The position numbers were made by a program, and so were the translations under genes. Below, piece after piece: positions 8,599 through 16,054 of a stretch of DNA of 37,817 nt (the first letter of the stretch is position 1; the number at the start of each line of letters is the position of its first letter). The DNA is taken from positions 1 to 37,817 of the forward strand of contig CALGPA010000015.1 in the NCBI GenBank assembly GCA_937960795.1. Reading direction: 5' to 3'. Source of the stretch: an uncultured bacterium (lineage in GTDB: Bacteria > Cloacimonadota > Cloacimonadia > Cloacimonadales > Cloacimonadaceae). Below the pieces are notes generated by a model. It made no database searches, was not told the DNA's origin, and was given only the letters and a program-made list of their open reading frames with translations.

Positions 8599-10458
8599 AT
8601 GCGCAAAAAGAGCTATGCGCTAATGATGATATTGCTGCTGAGTGCGTTAAGCGTAGCCGCTCAGACGGTAGATTTTGGACTAAGCAAGCAGGCATTTTTG
8701 CCTTCAGAAAGCGGGGAGATCTTTGGCACGCTGAAGATACCTTCAGACCGCAAACAGAGTGTGGATCCGGCTGATCCGGTGTATTTTTACATTGAAGCAG
8801 AGCATCCTGATCTGATCATAGGAGAATTTTCGCTGCCCACTCCCACGGAAGTGGTCTCGGAAACGGAGTGGATGTACTATCCCGAAGTGACTCTGAGCTT
8901 GCCTTTCACCATCAAGCCCCAGGCTCGTCCCGGCAAGAAAACGATCAGCGTCTATATGAGCTACAATCTCTGCTATGAGAGCGGTATGTGTGATCCGCCT
9001 GAGGATCAGGAAGCGCAATTGACCTTCGAGATCTTTGCGCCTGCAGCTGCCATAGAGCAGGAAATCGAAGGCCCGATCTCGGAGACGATGCTAGCTGATG
9101 AGTCGGAGCCAATTGAATCTTTTGAGCAGCACCTTGAGCAAGGCGAGAGTGACATAGTTGATCAGTTGCCGGCGGAAGACTCTGCTCAGGCAGGAGCTGC
9201 TTGGCAGGAAATCATCAAATATCTCTTGTTTGCCTTTTTAGGAGGCTTGATCCTCAATATCACGCCTTGCGTCCTGCCTATCCTGCCGATTAGGATCATG
9301 GCAATCATCAATCAAGCCCAAAAGGATAGATCCAAGGTATTCAAACATGTGATGCTCTATACCATCGGAGTTTTGATCTCCTTTGCGATTTTGGCAGCGA
9401 TCTTCATCGGGATCCAGGCTGCCGGACAATCTGCCGGATGGGGCACTCAAAATCAGAATCCCTATTTTGGGGTAGGACTATTGGCGATCGTCTTTGTCTT
9501 TGCTTTATCATTATTGGGTGTCTTTGAGATCACCGCACCGGGCATGAATGCCGCGAACAAAGCCACCGGCAAGGGTGGATATGCCGGCAGTTTCTTTGGC
9601 GGGATCTTTGCTTTTCTGATGGCCATTTCCTGCACGGGACCCTTTTTGGGAGCAGCTTTGCCTTTTGCAATGCGCATGCCGCCTTTTTTGATCATGGTCT
9701 TTTTCCTGATGATAGGCTTGGGCTTTGCGTTCCCCTTCATCCTGATAGGTTTCTTCCCCAAAGCTCTTAAGATCATCCCCAAGCCCGGTGACTGGATGGT
9801 CATCTTCAAGCAAGTCATGGGCTTTGTGCTCTTGTATCTTGTCTACACAATGCTGAAGACCACCCTGGCTCTGACAAGTGGACTCTATCTGCTCAATGTC
9901 CTGTGGTTTCTTTTGCTGCTCGGCTTTGCCGTCTGGCTATATGGCCGCTTTGTGCGCTTTGAATACTCCAGACTTACGCAATGGATCTTCACGATCCTGC
10001 CGATCATCCTGATAGTATTTGCGGCGTGGGCATATCTTCCCATCACAGAGGCTCATGAGCCTGTTCTGCAGGTAGCTCCGGTGGGAGATGAGATGTTGCA
10101 ATCCCCCCATGCCCCGGAAGGCTGGTATGTCTTCAGCCCCAAGCTGGTTCAGAGGCTTCTGGCGGAAGGCAAGCCCGTCTTTGTAGATATGGGTGCTGAA
10201 TGGTGTAAAAATTGCAAGACTAATGAAAGGACAGTGCTCTTCACCGATGATATCAAGCAAGCTTTTGATGACAAAGGTGTGGTGCTGCTCAAGGGAGATT
10301 TCACACGCAACGACCCCGTGATCCTGAAGTGGATCACAGACCATGAGCGCTTGGGAGTGCCCTTCAACGCGCTGTATGTGCCCGGGCAGGAGCCAAGAAT
10401 CTTTCCGGAATTGCTTAGCAAAAACATGATCAGAGATGCTCTGACAGAGATCGAATGA
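8599..10458 (+). CDS. dsbD: Thiol:disulfide interchange protein DsbD
   Basis: Inner-membrane transporter of reducing equivalents from cytoplasmic thioredoxin to exported thiol proteins (619 residues). Signal peptide at 1-22. The periplasmic alpha domain keeps Cys125 and Cys131 (YNLCYESGMCDPPE). The membrane domain of about eight helices has Cys224 in ITPCVLPILP and Cys345 in ISCTGPF, the redox pair of the family. The C-terminal thioredoxin domain has Trp535-Cys536-Lys-Asn-Cys539. All six cysteines expected of a DsbD are therefore present. A Glu/Asp-rich linker (about 150-200) joins the alpha and membrane domains. GGAGG lies four bases upstream of the ATG. It is the first gene of a run of six rightward genes with overlaps or gaps under 15 bp, whose other members include three exported thioredoxin-fold proteins that are its likely partners. 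Confidence 0.95.
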   Translation: MRKKSYALMMILLLSALSVAAQTVDFGLSKQAFLPSESGEIFGTLKIPSDRKQSVDPADPVYFYIEAEHPDLIIGEFSLPTPTEVVSETEWMYYPEVTLSLPFTIKPQARPGKKTISVYMSYNLCYESGMCDPPEDQEAQLTFEIFAPAAAIEQEIEGPISETMLADESEPIESFEQHLEQGESDIVDQLPAEDSAQAGAAWQEIIKYLLFAFLGGLILNITPCVLPILPIRIMAIINQAQKDRSKVFKHVMLYTIGVLISFAILAAIFIGIQAAGQSAGWGTQNQNPYFGVGLLAIVFVFALSLLGVFEITAPGMNAANKATGKGGYAGSFFGGIFAFLMAISCTGPFLGAALPFAMRMPPFLIMVFFLMIGLGFAFPFILIGFFPKALKIIPKPGDWMVIFKQVMGFVLLYLVYTMLKTTLALTSGLYLLNVLWFLLLLGFAVWLYGRFVRFEYSRLTQWIFTILPIILIVFAAWAYLPITEAHEPVLQVAPVGDEMLQSPHAPEGWYVFSPKLVQRLLAEGKPVFVDMGAEWCKNCKTNERTVLFTDDIKQAFDDKGVVLLKGDFTRNDPVILKWITDHERLGVPFNALYVPGQEPRIFPELLSKNMIRDALTEIE

Positions 10459-10472
10459 TCTGGAGATTGACA

Positions 10473-11576
10473 ATGAGATATTTGAGTATCATCGTCGCAG
10501 TTTTGGCGCTTATGCTCTTTTCTTGCGACCGTTTTGACCACGATTTTACGGCAGTGGAAGAAGTGGACTTTGTGCAGGATTTTCTGCAGCCCCTCGTGCT
10601 GGCATTGGAAGCCGCTTCCGCCTCTGATATGAGCGCTATGGAGGCCATGTATGCAAGCGACTATATCCACAATGGGGTCAACCGAAGCGAGCGCATTGAG
10701 TGGATGAGATCCTTTTGGGTCCAAGACAACGACGCCACTTCCTATATTACCAATACCACCATCCAGCAGATTGATGCTGATAATGCTCTTTTGAACTGGC
10801 GATTGACCATCGAGGACTCCTTGGACAATGTGCTGGCAGATAGCCTCTTTGTGGGCGAAAGACTGGTCAAGCGGGAGAATAAATGGCTGATTTGGGGAAA
10901 TCAGACCTGCGTTCAGCCTCTTGATAAACAACTCGTCATCGTGGAATACTTTACCTTCCGGACTTGCCCAAGCTGCCCGGCTGCGGAAGCTGAGCTGAAC
11001 TTGATTAAAGATATTTATCCGCATAACTTCATATATTTGGAGCATCATACTATGATGGAATTGGCCTTGCCCAATGATACCACAAGCCAATATTACCAAG
11101 CCTTCTCCGCTCCCAACGCAGTGTTTCAGGGCACCGAGAAAGTCTCAGGCGGCTCTCCTGAGAGCATTGGTCAATATCGGAGCATCGTGGATGAATTGGT
11201 CACGATCGATGAACCCATTTCATACAGCATCAATGATTTGAGCCATACAAGCACGGATCTTTCGGCAAGCATCAGCTTGATCCCCAAGATCGAGCTTCCT
11301 GAGCAGAACCTGGTCTTAAACTACGTCATCATCACCGATGAAGTGGATTTTACAAACGTTGCCGGAGAGCCGCTGCACAACGTGGTTCGCGCCAAGGGAT
11401 CGCAAGAGATCTCCGCTACCGGCGATCTTTCTGACATAGCCATCCAGCTTTCTATGCCGGACGGGCTGCCCCAGAGCTTTAAACTAGTGGTTTTTGCCCA
11501 ATACAAACCTGAAGTTTTCCAAAACAACTCAAGCATATATGGCGGGATCATACGCGAGATCTCGCAAAGCAGATAA
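10473..11576 (+). CDS. Thioredoxin-like lipoprotein with CPSC motif
   Basis: Predicted lipoprotein of 367 residues. The start is placed at the ATG at 10473 (GGAG seven bases upstream); the earlier ATG at 10455 overlaps the dsbD stop and would put extra charged residues ahead of the signal. The signal MRYLSIIVAVLALMLFSC gives a lipobox with Cys18. Residues about 30-150 resemble an NTF2/SnoaL-like cone fold. Residues about 153-255 form a thioredoxin-like domain: VIVEYFTFRTCPSCPAAEAEL, with Cys165-Pro-Ser-Cys168. The C-terminal part (about 255-367) is beta-rich and resembles the Omp28-type region that often follows such a domain in Bacteroidota. Likely periplasm-facing and reduced by the adjacent DsbD. 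The thioredoxin fold is well supported; the flanking domains less so. Confidence 0.75.
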   Translation: MRYLSIIVAVLALMLFSCDRFDHDFTAVEEVDFVQDFLQPLVLALEAASASDMSAMEAMYASDYIHNGVNRSERIEWMRSFWVQDNDATSYITNTTIQQIDADNALLNWRLTIEDSLDNVLADSLFVGERLVKRENKWLIWGNQTCVQPLDKQLVIVEYFTFRTCPSCPAAEAELNLIKDIYPHNFIYLEHHTMMELALPNDTTSQYYQAFSAPNAVFQGTEKVSGGSPESIGQYRSIVDELVTIDEPISYSINDLSHTSTDLSASISLIPKIELPEQNLVLNYVIITDEVDFTNVAGEPLHNVVRAKGSQEISATGDLSDIAIQLSMPDGLPQSFKLVVFAQYKPEVFQNNSSIYGGIIREISQSR

Positions 11577-11590
11577 TCTAGGAGTATATA

Positions 11591-12139
11591 GTGAAAAGCA
11601 TAGTTTTGACCCTTATCCTGATCCTGACACTAAGTCTCTTGGCAGCAGATAGCATGCCTGACTTCCGTTTGCCAAACATGGCAGGAGAAAACGTGAGCCT
11701 CACCTCCCTTTTGGGAGAAGGGCCGATCATCATAGATTTTTGGGCGGATTACTGTCAGCCCTGCAAAGTGGCGATGCCATATCTTCAGGAGCTGCTGGAA
11801 AAATATGAGGATCTCAAGGTCGTCCTGATTTCCATAGACGCTCCCCGTGCTCAGAATCGGGCAAAGAACTATCTGCGCAGCAGAAACTACGACTTTATCA
11901 GCCTTTTTGACCCTGAACGCAGCCTTGCTTCGCGCTTGAACGTATCAAATCCGCCGCACACATTCATAATCGATCAAGAAGGTGAGATAGTGTATTCACA
12001 CGTCGGCTTTGAGCCCGGCACCGAGAAGGTCTATGAAGGCTATATCAGAGAGCTTTTGGGCATCGAAGATGAGCCCGAGCGCTCCCAAAAAGAGCATTGC
12101 GGCTCTTGCACCGATCATAATGAAGAGGAAGAGCGATGA
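11591..12139 (+). CDS. TlpA-family exported thioredoxin-like protein
   Basis: Exported disulfide reductase-like protein of 182 residues. Start codon is GTG at 11591, chosen because AGGAG lies six bases upstream and the signal peptide begins there (MKSIVLTLILILTLSLLAA). The domain from about 22 to 155 is of the AhpC/TSA-TlpA class: PDFRLPNMAGENVSL, then IIIDFWADYCQPC with Cys55 and Cys58, and the cis-proline loop NPPHTFIID. The C-terminal tail (ERSQKEHCGSCTDHNEEEER) adds a CGSC pair and acidic residues, which is unusual and could bind metal or form a second disulfide. Probably accepts electrons from DsbD. Its stop overlaps the next start (ATGA), indicating translational coupling. Confidence 0.85.
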   Translation: MKSIVLTLILILTLSLLAADSMPDFRLPNMAGENVSLTSLLGEGPIIIDFWADYCQPCKVAMPYLQELLEKYEDLKVVLISIDAPRAQNRAKNYLRSRNYDFISLFDPERSLASRLNVSNPPHTFIIDQEGEIVYSHVGFEPGTEKVYEGYIRELLGIEDEPERSQKEHCGSCTDHNEEEER

Positions 12140-13578
12140 AACTAAGGCTCAGCCTCCTTTTGGCATTGATGTCTGTGCTGCTGTTTGGGCAAAATAACCT
12201 TCAGATCAATGGGATCAATGAAGCCCAATTTGTCTATCGCACAGTGCCGGATTCTCTTAATACATATTTTCGCAATAGCTTCGGCTTCAATCTCGGCTAT
12301 CGGGATTTCCGCTTTGGGATGAAATTCAACTCAGATCTACCTCGCTATAGCAACCAAGAAACCGAGCTTTTAGGAAATCTTGACGCAAATCGGCTCTCGG
12401 TAGCATGGGAAGAGCTCTATGCGGGATATTCCAAGGATGCCTTTAGCATACACGTGGGGACCACCGCCGAGACCTTTGGACAAGGCATCAGCTTTCGCAG
12501 CTATGAAGATCTTGAGTTTGACGAAGACCACCGCTTGGAAAGCTTCTTGCTCAAATATGACGACAAGCTCAGCTTCAAGGCCATCTATGGTGCGATTGAG
12601 AGTGAGAACTATGCCGGACGATATGACCTGGCATATGGCTCGGACATCCAATATCCGGTCATGGAAGGGCTTCGCCTCGGAGCTTCTGCCATGGGATATC
12701 GCAACCTGGGAGCCTTTGGACACTACAGTTTCCGGGATGTCTTTGCCACCCGCGCGATCTTCTCGCATGGCAATCTGGATACCTATGCTGAATTTGCCCT
12801 GAGCAAAAGTTACCGCTTGCAGGGCTCGGACGACTCCGATGGCTCTGCGATCTATCTAAATGCGGATTACTTTTGGGGAGATCTGAGCATCGGGGCTGCA
12901 TACAAGCGCTATGACGACTTTTCCTTCCGTCTGCAGGATCTGCCTTTGGCAAACTATCACTCCGAGACTTTGTCCGATCTGCTCGCCAGTGGATTGGATG
13001 AAGAAGGTTGGCAGCTTCGAGCCGGATATGCCCTGATGGATGACTTCTATCTGAGCGCGGACTACGCCGAAGCATGGGATCAATCCGGAGATCTCAGGAT
13101 GAATGACCTTCACCTGGCGATCGACGCCTATCGTGGGGCTGATTTCTACCAGCTTTCTTGGTCGCATATCGAGAAAGTCGACGATCTCACCCGCACTTGG
13201 CAGAAGGAATACTATCCCACTCTGGTGACGAGCTTTGCCGTCAAAGGACGCCCGCTGACGTTCACGGGAGAGTTTAAGACAGTTGAGAAGCAACAGGGGC
13301 AAGCCACAAGTAGCCATTATGAGCCGATGCTACAAGCAGATTTTGGCATCAAAAAGCTGTCCTTATCCCTTGGAGTCAGTAGCTGGTGGCAGGATTTCTC
13401 GGGCATCATGGACAGCCGATATATGCCAAACATCGAAGCCAAGTACCCGCTTTTTGAACATACTGACCTGACCCTCTTTGCCGGCAAGGAAGCCGGAGGA
13501 AAGGTCTGCCGCAATGGCATTTGCCGCTATGTGGCACCATTTGAGGGTCTGAAAGCAGAATTAAGCACAAGGTTTTAG
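12136..13578 (+). CDS. DUF6029-family outer-membrane beta-barrel protein
   Basis: Predicted 480-residue outer-membrane barrel. Signal peptide MKLRLSLLLALMSVLLFG, then INGINEAQFVYR. The family pattern is seen in FGMKFNSDLPRY, ETFGQGISFRSYED (residues about 112-125) and YDDFSFRLQDLPLANY (about 257-272), which matches DUF6029 proteins of Bacteroidota. The body is built of alternating strands with aromatic girdles and it ends in ...LKAELSTRF, a terminal-phenylalanine signature of barrels. A CRNGICRY segment near the C-terminus gives two cysteines that could be a target of the neighbouring thiol enzymes. Function of DUF6029 is not known to me; in FCB genomes such proteins tend to sit beside TlpA/Omp28-like genes, as here. 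Confidence 0.8.
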   Translation: MKLRLSLLLALMSVLLFGQNNLQINGINEAQFVYRTVPDSLNTYFRNSFGFNLGYRDFRFGMKFNSDLPRYSNQETELLGNLDANRLSVAWEELYAGYSKDAFSIHVGTTAETFGQGISFRSYEDLEFDEDHRLESFLLKYDDKLSFKAIYGAIESENYAGRYDLAYGSDIQYPVMEGLRLGASAMGYRNLGAFGHYSFRDVFATRAIFSHGNLDTYAEFALSKSYRLQGSDDSDGSAIYLNADYFWGDLSIGAAYKRYDDFSFRLQDLPLANYHSETLSDLLASGLDEEGWQLRAGYALMDDFYLSADYAEAWDQSGDLRMNDLHLAIDAYRGADFYQLSWSHIEKVDDLTRTWQKEYYPTLVTSFAVKGRPLTFTGEFKTVEKQQGQATSSHYEPMLQADFGIKKLSLSLGVSSWWQDFSGIMDSRYMPNIEAKYPLFEHTDLTLFAGKEAGGKVCRNGICRYVAPFEGLKAELSTRF

Positions 13579-13586
13579 GAGTATAG

Positions 13587-14924
13587 ATGAAACACATTAC
13601 CTGCATCCTCTTGTTTTTGGGCGTAGCTCTCTTGGGAGCCAATGCCGCCTACTATCCCACTACGCCGGTGGTGGAAAACTTTGGGGCCAGCTGGTGCGGA
13701 GCCTGTGAATATGCTCAGCAAGGCTTGGCAATCATGGAAGACAATCTCCTGCCCAATGAAGCGATCATCAGCCGCCTCCTCACCGAAAGCGGAAGCTATA
13801 GCAACTCAGAGGTTGACGGAAGATTTGATCACTATGGCGTCATGGGACTTCCGGCGGTCATCTTCAATGGCAAGATCCGGATAGATGGAGCAGACGACGT
13901 AGTTGCAAGTGGCGAGCCCTTCATCGATGCGATCAGCAGCTTTCGCTATCTGGCTTCACCCGTGAAAATGGAAGTGACGGATTTTGACCCTGCAACCGGG
14001 GCAATATCGGTCAATACGACCATGATCAATGATAGCTATAACACCGATGGAGGAGAGCTATATTTCTATCTTCTGGAAGATGAGCTCTTGCCGGAATTGA
14101 CTCGCCTCGTGCGCAGTGTGAAGAGCGTTCCGATCTCCCTCTCGGGAGCCGGGGAATCCATCAATCTCGGCAGCACATTTACTTTAGATCCCTCATGGGA
14201 TACGGACAAGCTTTGGGCATTTGCCTTTATTCAGATGCCCGGGGATGCCATCATCCAAGCCGCCAGCACTCTCGAGATGCCTCAATACTACGTTCGCGCA
14301 GCTGTTCCCTTTGACCACGATATACAGGGAACCGCAGACGGCATCTACGAATCTCCGATCTTCTGGATATACAACATGGGCGATGCCGACGAGATCCTGA
14401 TCAGCATCGAAACCATCTCCGCCCCGGAAGGATGGGCTCTGAACTACTGCGACATCTCCGGAAATTGCTTCCCGGGATTTATGCAGATTCCCTTCAATTT
14501 TGCGGCTCAGGAAGCAAAATCTTTCGACCTGAATATCTGGGCAGAAGGTGAGGGCACCGCTGAGCTGAATTTTGTCCTAGAATCCGCCAATAGCGGCATC
14601 TATAAGATCCCCTTTAGCTACACCTTGGGTGGCACTTCCAATAGCGATCTCATTCAGACACCCGCGAGCATCTCCTTGGGCAAGGGCTTCCCAAATCCCT
14701 TTCAAAATAGCGTGAGCTTTGAAGTCACCAGCCAAAAAGCCGGGGAAACCGCCACCATAGAGATCTTCAATCTCAAGGGACAGAAGATCTCGTCTTTGCC
14801 TGTCGCCAGCCTCAAACAAGGGCAAAACAGCATCTCATGGGATGCCAAGGATGCCCCCGCCGGGATCTATATCTACCGCCTAAAAAACAGTAATCAAAGC
14901 GGAAGAATCTTGAAATTGAACTAA
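13587..14924 (+). CDS. Exported thioredoxin-domain protein with C-terminal sorting module
   Basis: Predicted 445-residue secreted or surface protein. AGGAG precedes the ATG by six bases. Signal peptide at 1-20 (MKHITCILLFLGVALLGANA). Residues about 25-115 form an Omp28/thioredoxin-like domain: VVENFGASWCGACEYAQQGL, with Cys37-Gly-Ala-Cys40, and a cis-proline-like GLPAVIFNG. The middle (about 125-350) is beta-rich. Residues about 365-445 are a C-terminal sorting module: GKGFPNPFQNSVSF, IEIFNLKGQKI, GIYIYRLKN, closely like that of the gene at 1666. A thiol-active domain carried to the cell surface is inferred. Last exported redox gene of the dsbD operon; the ZIP gene starts one base after its stop codon. 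Confidence 0.85.
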   Translation: MKHITCILLFLGVALLGANAAYYPTTPVVENFGASWCGACEYAQQGLAIMEDNLLPNEAIISRLLTESGSYSNSEVDGRFDHYGVMGLPAVIFNGKIRIDGADDVVASGEPFIDAISSFRYLASPVKMEVTDFDPATGAISVNTTMINDSYNTDGGELYFYLLEDELLPELTRLVRSVKSVPISLSGAGESINLGSTFTLDPSWDTDKLWAFAFIQMPGDAIIQAASTLEMPQYYVRAAVPFDHDIQGTADGIYESPIFWIYNMGDADEILISIETISAPEGWALNYCDISGNCFPGFMQIPFNFAAQEAKSFDLNIWAEGEGTAELNFVLESANSGIYKIPFSYTLGGTSNSDLIQTPASISLGKGFPNPFQNSVSFEVTSQKAGETATIEIFNLKGQKISSLPVASLKQGQNSISWDAKDAPAGIYIYRLKNSNQSGRILKLN

Positions 14925-14925
14925 T

Positions 14926-15735
14926 ATGTTTGAAGAAAACGTAGTCTTTGCCTTCGGGTTGACCCTTTTTGCCGGTCTTTCTACAGGGATTGGCTCGCTG
15001 ATGGCTTTCAGCTCCAAAAAGTTCAGCCCGAAGTTCCTCTCGGCGGCATTGGGACTTTCCGCCGGAGTAATGATCTACGTGAGCTTCGTGGAGATCTTTC
15101 CCAAGGCCCTGGAGTCGCTGAGTGAAGTCTTTGGAGAAACAATGGGGCATTGGTACACCATCCTTGCCTTCTTTGTCGGGATGGGGATCATCGCTCTGAT
15201 CGATAATCTCGTGCCCTCCTATGAAAATCCCCATGAAATGAAATATATGGATTGTGAGCAGAAGAAGTCCGCAATCCCGGATGACAAGAAACTCATGCGC
15301 ATGGGAGTCTTTTCTGCTCTGGCGATAGCCATCCACAATTTCCCCGAAGGTCTTGCCACTTTTATGGCAGCCGTCAAGGATCCCACATTGGGCATCAGCA
15401 TTGCCGTCGCCATCGCTATCCACAATATTCCCGAAGGGATAGCCGTCTCGGTGCCGGTGTATTATGCCACAAAAAGCCGCAGTAAGGCTTTCATCTATTC
15501 CTTCCTATCAGGCTTGGCTGAGCCGGTTGGCGCGCTTTTGGGCTTCTTTCTGCTCAAGACGATCATCAGCGATGCTGCTTTTGGAATGGTCTTTGCCGGA
15601 GTAGCGGGGATCATGGTCTACATCTCGCTGGATGAGCTTCTCCCCACTGCGGAGGAATATGCAGAGCACCATATCGCCATCACCGGCGTTATTGCCGGAA
15701 TGCTGATCATGGCGATCTCCTTGGTCATCATATAA
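14926..15735 (+). CDS. zupT: ZIP-family metal transporter (ZupT-like)
   Basis: Inner-membrane divalent metal importer, probably for Zn2+ with possible Fe2+/Mn2+ use, 269 residues. Eight hydrophobic segments are visible. The two metal-site helices are present as IHNFPEGLATF (about residues 137-147) and IHNIPEGIAVSVPVYYA (about 165-181), both with the HNxPEG motif of ZupT-type transporters. The variable cytoplasmic loop (about 95-125) contains MKYMDCEQKKSAIPDDKK instead of the long His-rich loop of some homologues. It starts one base after the previous stop, so it belongs to the dsbD operon. Metal supply and thiol redox control are commonly linked, but why they share a transcript here is inference. 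Confidence 0.9.
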   Translation: MFEENVVFAFGLTLFAGLSTGIGSLMAFSSKKFSPKFLSAALGLSAGVMIYVSFVEIFPKALESLSEVFGETMGHWYTILAFFVGMGIIALIDNLVPSYENPHEMKYMDCEQKKSAIPDDKKLMRMGVFSALAIAIHNFPEGLATFMAAVKDPTLGISIAVAIAIHNIPEGIAVSVPVYYATKSRSKAFIYSFLSGLAEPVGALLGFFLLKTIISDAAFGMVFAGVAGIMVYISLDELLPTAEEYAEHHIAITGVIAGMLIMAISLVII

Positions 15736-15744
15736 AGCCCTAAA

Positions 15745-15867
15745 TGCTTGCAAAATATGGCGTGCTCACGCCTCCCTCACCGGTCGCTCACCGCTCGGGA
15801 CAGCAAGCGGTGAGAAGATAAGGACTTAGGCTATTCGCCCAAAAAGTGTAAACCAAGGGCAAATATT
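15745..15867 (+). repeat. Dispersed intergenic repeat, copy A
   Basis: A 123-bp element about 88% identical (15 mismatches counted by eye, no gaps) to 27091-27213 in the same orientation. It holds hairpin 1, GGCGTG-CT-CACGCC (15759-15772), hairpin 2, CTCACCGCT (15787-15795) with AGCGGTGAG (15806-15814), and a fully conserved CCCAAAAAGTGTAAACCAAG block. Non-coding; possibly a REP/MITE-like family. Confidence 0.85.
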
Positions 15868-15994
15868 ATGTCATAAGCTATTTTTCCCGGTGTAGTGGCG
15901 CTTTGTAGCAGCTCATTTGAGGCCGGGTTCTTTGTCATGCTACAGGCGATTTCCCTAGTTACTCTTTAGTCAGATATTTTCCCGCCTTTTTTCA

Positions 15995-16022
15995 TTGCCA
16001 AATCGTCGGCACTGAATATCAT
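15995..16022 (+). promoter_or_regulatory. Putative copA promoter
   Basis: TTGCCA (15995-16000), 16 bp, TATCAT (16017-16022), ending about 30 bp before the copA ATG. A short TGCC...GGCA dyad (15998-16010 region) overlaps the spacer and could be an operator. Confidence 0.4.
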
Positions 16023-16054
16023 ATCTTTTATATAGACAATAAGAGGTATATGAT

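Larger units (their letters stand above)
15736..16054. other. Intergenic region between zupT and copA
   Basis: No gene is supported. It holds copy A of the 123-bp dispersed repeat (15745-15867), about 125 bp in which I see nothing, and a possible copA promoter at 15995-16022. No clear T-tract terminator follows zupT; the hairpins of the repeat may serve. Confidence 0.6.
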
